The notes under the pieces were generated by a model, which was given only the letters and a program-made list of their open reading frames with translations, was not told where the DNA came from and made no database searches. Source: an archaeon (GTDB lineage: Archaea; Thermoproteota; QMWL01). From it: 7,101 nucleotides of DNA. Shown here piece by piece: positions 5,150 to 7,101 of this stretch; position 1 is the stretch's first letter; every line of letters begins with the position of its first letter. The stretch is from contig QMWL02000036.1 of assembly GCA_003661605.2 (NCBI GenBank), forward strand, positions 1-7,101, read 5' to 3'. The position numbers were made by a program, and so were the translations under genes.

Positions 5150-6700
5150 CTAAGTACCTGCTACGCCGTCTTCCTCGATTGTAGTGTATTTCCCGTAGAG
5201 GTAGCTTTCGATAAGAAGAAGCGCGGTAGCGTCACCGCCATCACCAGGTATTCCGTTTGCACCATAGGCATCACCGCCATCACCACCGTAAGCTGCAAAG
5301 ACAGCGTGTGTTGCTGAGCACTCGCTACATTCCAGCATCGCACCTATTGCAGGACCTCCAGACCCACCATTAGGGTGAGTAGCACAACCATCTACGCCGT
5401 CGCCTCCGTGAGCTTGAATACTTACGTGAACAAGCTGCACGTCTCTAGAACTTCGGAGTACAAACCCTAGAGCCTTGCCTCCATTAGGATGAGATAAGGA
5501 ACCGTTGCCCGCAATCGCGGTAGCGTTTACGTGCGCGAGGTGTAGCTTGCTAACATATGTTTCAACCCATATGGCTATCGCTGTACCGGAGACCGACGAG
5601 CGCGCGATTAGGGATAGGTGTTCACCGTATACGTGTTTTGCGTGGTTTTCGACCCAGAACGCACATGCAGTACCCTTACCTTCGGAACACGCGTAAGTTT
5701 CTACGTGATCTACGTACACGTGGCAGCTTCGTTCAGTTACGTAGAAAGCGGCTACATAGGTTGCGTGACCCTCTCCTACAGCTTGGAAGGCACTATGCTC
5801 TACGTGAATATTTGAACAGTCAGTAGTAGCGGCAAACCCGTAGGATTCGACTGCGCGTAGTCTCGAAGAGGGAGGACGTGGATTGAGTCTGCTACTACTG
5901 CCACCTTCGGAGAATGTAGGAGCGTTACGTGGTGGAATACCTGGAGGGGTACGAGGAGGTGGTGGAAGTACCCGTACTTGAGCGAAGACCTTGACCTCGG
6001 AGTGAACTACGTGGATATTACTACTGTTGAAAAGGAGTAAACCAAGGACACTACAACCAGGATAACCTTGAACATCTACGGTGATGTTCTGTAGTGAGAC
6101 GCTATGGCAGCGACGCAGATATACCGCTATAGCAGCCCTTCGGACAGTAACATCGGGAGCTAGCTTAACTCTACCCATACCTCGCAGAGTTGCACTCGCG
6201 TTTACATCGTGGATGCAGCCAGATGCATGTTTTAGGTACAGTAATCCCATGCAGTAGGAGGAGGTTAAGTGGATGTGATGAGCAACAATATGGGTATCGG
6301 CGATGCGGAGCGCATACCCTCGAAACTCTTCCATGATAAAGTACTGAAGATGTGCATGAGAAGTACTACCTTGAATCAGGATTCCCCGCCAACCACGCAC
6401 CTTATCGAGTGCAAGGGCGTAGACAGGAGCGTTTTTCTCTCCTTGTACCAATAGCTCGCCTTCAACCACTAGCATGTAGTTCGGACCAAATAGTAAGCGA
6501 GCACCTGGTTGAACAACGACCTGCGTACCACTAGGAATCAGGTATGTGGTTCCATGAAGTTCGGTTCCTGGAACTGGAGATCCGTTAAAGTACAGAGTCC
6601 CAGTCCAGCGAATCGGGCCTGTTTTCTGAGCATACGCTACTGCAGGTACTAGTAATCCAAGGACCATCGTTAAGGCCAGCAGTATGGGTGCGTGTTTCAT
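5150..6700 (-). CDS. Secreted parallel beta-helix repeat protein with Gly/Asp-rich loops
   Basis: A 516-aa extracellular protein. It has a signal peptide (1-24, ending AYA), a leader domain (about 30-115) that resembles the capping strands seen before right-handed beta-helices (IPSGTQVVVQPGARLLFG, LVVEGELLVQG), then about ten helix rungs. Each rung starts with a small-residue/hydrophobic strand and continues with an x-H-x-H-strand (for example AIAVYLRRCHSVSLQNITV at 190, GFAATTDCSNIHVEHSAF at 288, AIAIWVETYVSKLHLAHV at 374). Rungs begin near 128, 189, 217, 286, 314, 344, 373, 409, 450 and 491. A Pro/Ser/Arg-rich insert (244-282) breaks the series. The last rungs gain long Gly/Asp/Asn loops, with HPNGG twice (404, 442). 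No membrane anchor follows, so it is released or bound by partners. A polysaccharide-binding or lyase role is possible but no catalytic site is evident. ATG 6700 is fixed by the signal peptide and by a TATA box 25 nt upstream. Confidence 0.85.
   Translation of the reverse strand: MKHAPILLALTMVLGLLVPAVAYAQKTGPIRWTGTLYFNGSPVPGTELHGTTYLIPSGTQVVVQPGARLLFGPNYMLVVEGELLVQGEKNAPVYALALDKVRGWRGILIQGSTSHAHLQYFIMEEFRGYALRIADTHIVAHHIHLTSSYCMGLLYLKHASGCIHDVNASATLRGMGRVKLAPDVTVRRAAIAVYLRRCHSVSLQNITVDVQGYPGCSVLGLLLFNSSNIHVVHSEVKVFAQVRVLPPPPRTPPGIPPRNAPTFSEGGSSSRLNPRPPSSRLRAVESYGFAATTDCSNIHVEHSAFQAVGEGHATYVAAFYVTERSCHVYVDHVETYACSEGKGTACAFWVENHAKHVYGEHLSLIARSSVSGTAIAIWVETYVSKLHLAHVNATAIAGNGSLSHPNGGKALGFVLRSSRDVQLVHVSIQAHGGDGVDGCATHPNGGSGGPAIGAMLECSECSATHAVFAAYGGDGGDAYGANGIPGDGGDATALLLIESYLYGKYTTIEEDGVAGT
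5153..5480 (-). repeat. Coding repeats for the Gly/Asp-rich loops of the beta-helix protein
   Basis: Three successive C-terminal rungs (about residues 409-516) carry loops built from GGDG, GGxGG and HPNGG units, encoded by ACC/GCC/ATC-rich triplets on the plus strand (for example around 5235-5290). The units are degenerate, not exact, so they reflect protein-level repetition more than recent DNA slippage. Confidence 0.5.
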
Positions 6701-6721
6701 CGAACGAGAAGTGTTTGCTCC

Positions 6722-6729
6722 TATTTAAC
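6722..6729 (-). promoter_or_regulatory. TATA box for the beta-helix protein gene
   Basis: The minus strand reads GTTAAATA, centred about 25 nt upstream of ATG 6700, followed only by an A/G-rich spacer and the start codon. It is the clearest leaderless promoter in the window along with that of the permease. Confidence 0.55.
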
Positions 6730-6752
6730 ATTGTCTTTTTATTATTCATTTT

Positions 6753-6762
6753 CTATTATAAT
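6753..6762 (+). promoter_or_regulatory. Possible TATA box for the small 44-aa gene
   Basis: CTATTATAAT is centred about 25 nt before GTG 6783. The region is generally A/T-rich, so a match by chance is quite possible. Confidence 0.25.
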
Positions 6763-6782
6763 TGAATCTTGATGATAAAAAT

Positions 6783-6917
6783 GTGTATGCAGTTTGGTTA
6801 ACGATACCCCACGAGAAACTCTGGTTGATCGCAAGTATTGGAAGTCAACGCATTTTAACGAATGTACCATGGATGTTAGCCAATGTAAGCGAAATAGAGC
6901 ATTTGTTGCGTGATTAG
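6783..6917 (+). CDS. Possible very small protein (44 aa), unknown function
   Basis: A short open frame in the A/T-rich gap right of the beta-helix gene. From GTG 6783 it encodes 44 aa; a TTG at 6762 would give 51. The composition looks protein-like, with alternating hydrophobic segments (VWLTIPHEKLWLIASIG, ILTNVPWMLANV) and an acidic/helical end (SEIEHLLRD). A TATA-like run (CTATTATAAT, 6753-6762) lies about 25 nt before GTG 6783, the same geometry as the better-supported genes here. I recognise no family. It could also be a remnant of a larger gene or chance; a minus-strand frame across the same bases (7008 down to 6742) looks less protein-like and I left it out. Confidence 0.3.
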   Translation: MYAVWLTIPHEKLWLIASIGSQRILTNVPWMLANVSEIEHLLRD

Positions 6918-7101
6918 ATGAAGAAATAGGTTGGGATTTGGCTCTTCTACGTAGTGCAAGCATCTTCTGCTTTGGCACTAGTAGGGGGTTATACAGCGTC
7001 CGAAGCATGGTTGCAGAAGAAGAGGAGACGGGCTAAAGGGGGGAGCTTTGCTTCTGTTTGGACTGTTGTGGTGGGGGGTTACCAGGGTTTCCGTCTTGCT
7101 C
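6918..7101. other. Right-edge stretch without a confident gene
   Basis: Together with 6701-6782 this is the largest part of the window without a firmly supported gene. Two plus-strand frames stay open to the right edge. One runs from just after TAG 6927-6929, with a hydrophobic start (IWLFYVVQASSALALVGG) and a basic patch (QKKRRR), and has GTG 6954 or TTG 6972 as possible starts. The other has TTG 7048 or 7066 and reads like the beginning of a signal peptide or membrane helix (LLFGLLWWGV). A GGCTAAAGG box at 7031-7039 could serve the second. Both are cut off, so neither can be decided here. I see no tRNA, CRISPR or transposon ends. Confidence 0.3.

Noticed and set aside
5235..5480. Repetitive GCC/ACC/ATC triplets that might be taken for a microsatellite or CRISPR-like array
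   Set aside because: The units are degenerate, keep the reading frame and encode Gly/Asp loops of the beta-helix protein; there are no identical repeats with spacers.
6742..7008. Minus-strand open frame of 88 codons in the right-hand region
   Set aside because: Its translation has no recognisable motif, a scattered composition and no promoter or ribosome site near 7008. It runs antisense to the more protein-like 44-aa frame.

Overview
The window looks like a stretch of a thermophilic archaeon, most likely a Thermoproteota (crenarchaeal) lineage. Four things suggest this. Most gene starts are GTG or TTG. A/T-rich TATA-like boxes sit about 22-27 nt upstream of the start codons, so most transcripts look leaderless. 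T-tracts follow stop codons. The transporter protein carries an archaeal-style C-terminal membrane anchor. The lineage call is inference; no rRNA or marker gene is present to fix it.

Layout. (1) 1-2315, minus strand: a family-5 (oligopeptide/oligosaccharide type) ABC importer locus. A large extracellular solute-binding protein is followed by the first 83 codons of a DppB/OppB-type permease, which runs off the left edge. A 44-nt gap with a T6 terminator-like tract and a new TATA box separates them. (2) 2351-4604: five genes of unknown function. They are a four-helix membrane protein (+), a single-pass protein with an extracellular, possibly LEA14/WHy-like domain (-), a second four-helix membrane protein (+), and two tandem paralogous small soluble proteins (+). 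(3) 4573-5094, minus: a single-domain FMN nitroreductase-family protein. (4) 5150-6700, minus: a secreted beta-helix protein with Gly/Asp-rich loops. (5) 6701-7101: a more A/T-rich stretch with one plausible very small gene and perhaps the start of another gene at the right edge.

The most striking observation is that the solute-binding protein appears circularly permuted. What is normally the C-terminal half of the SBP_bac_5 fold comes first and what is normally the N-terminal half comes second. The promoters are also unusually compact. In two or three places divergent genes share about 30-80 bp in which two TATA boxes face each other. Two convergent gene pairs overlap at their 3' ends, by 50 and 32 nt.

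Functionally, the importer and the beta-helix protein both act outside the cell and could serve scavenging of peptides or polysaccharide fragments, but nothing in the sequence ties them together. The middle cluster is compact, rich in membrane segments, and I do not recognise any of its members beyond weak domain resemblance.
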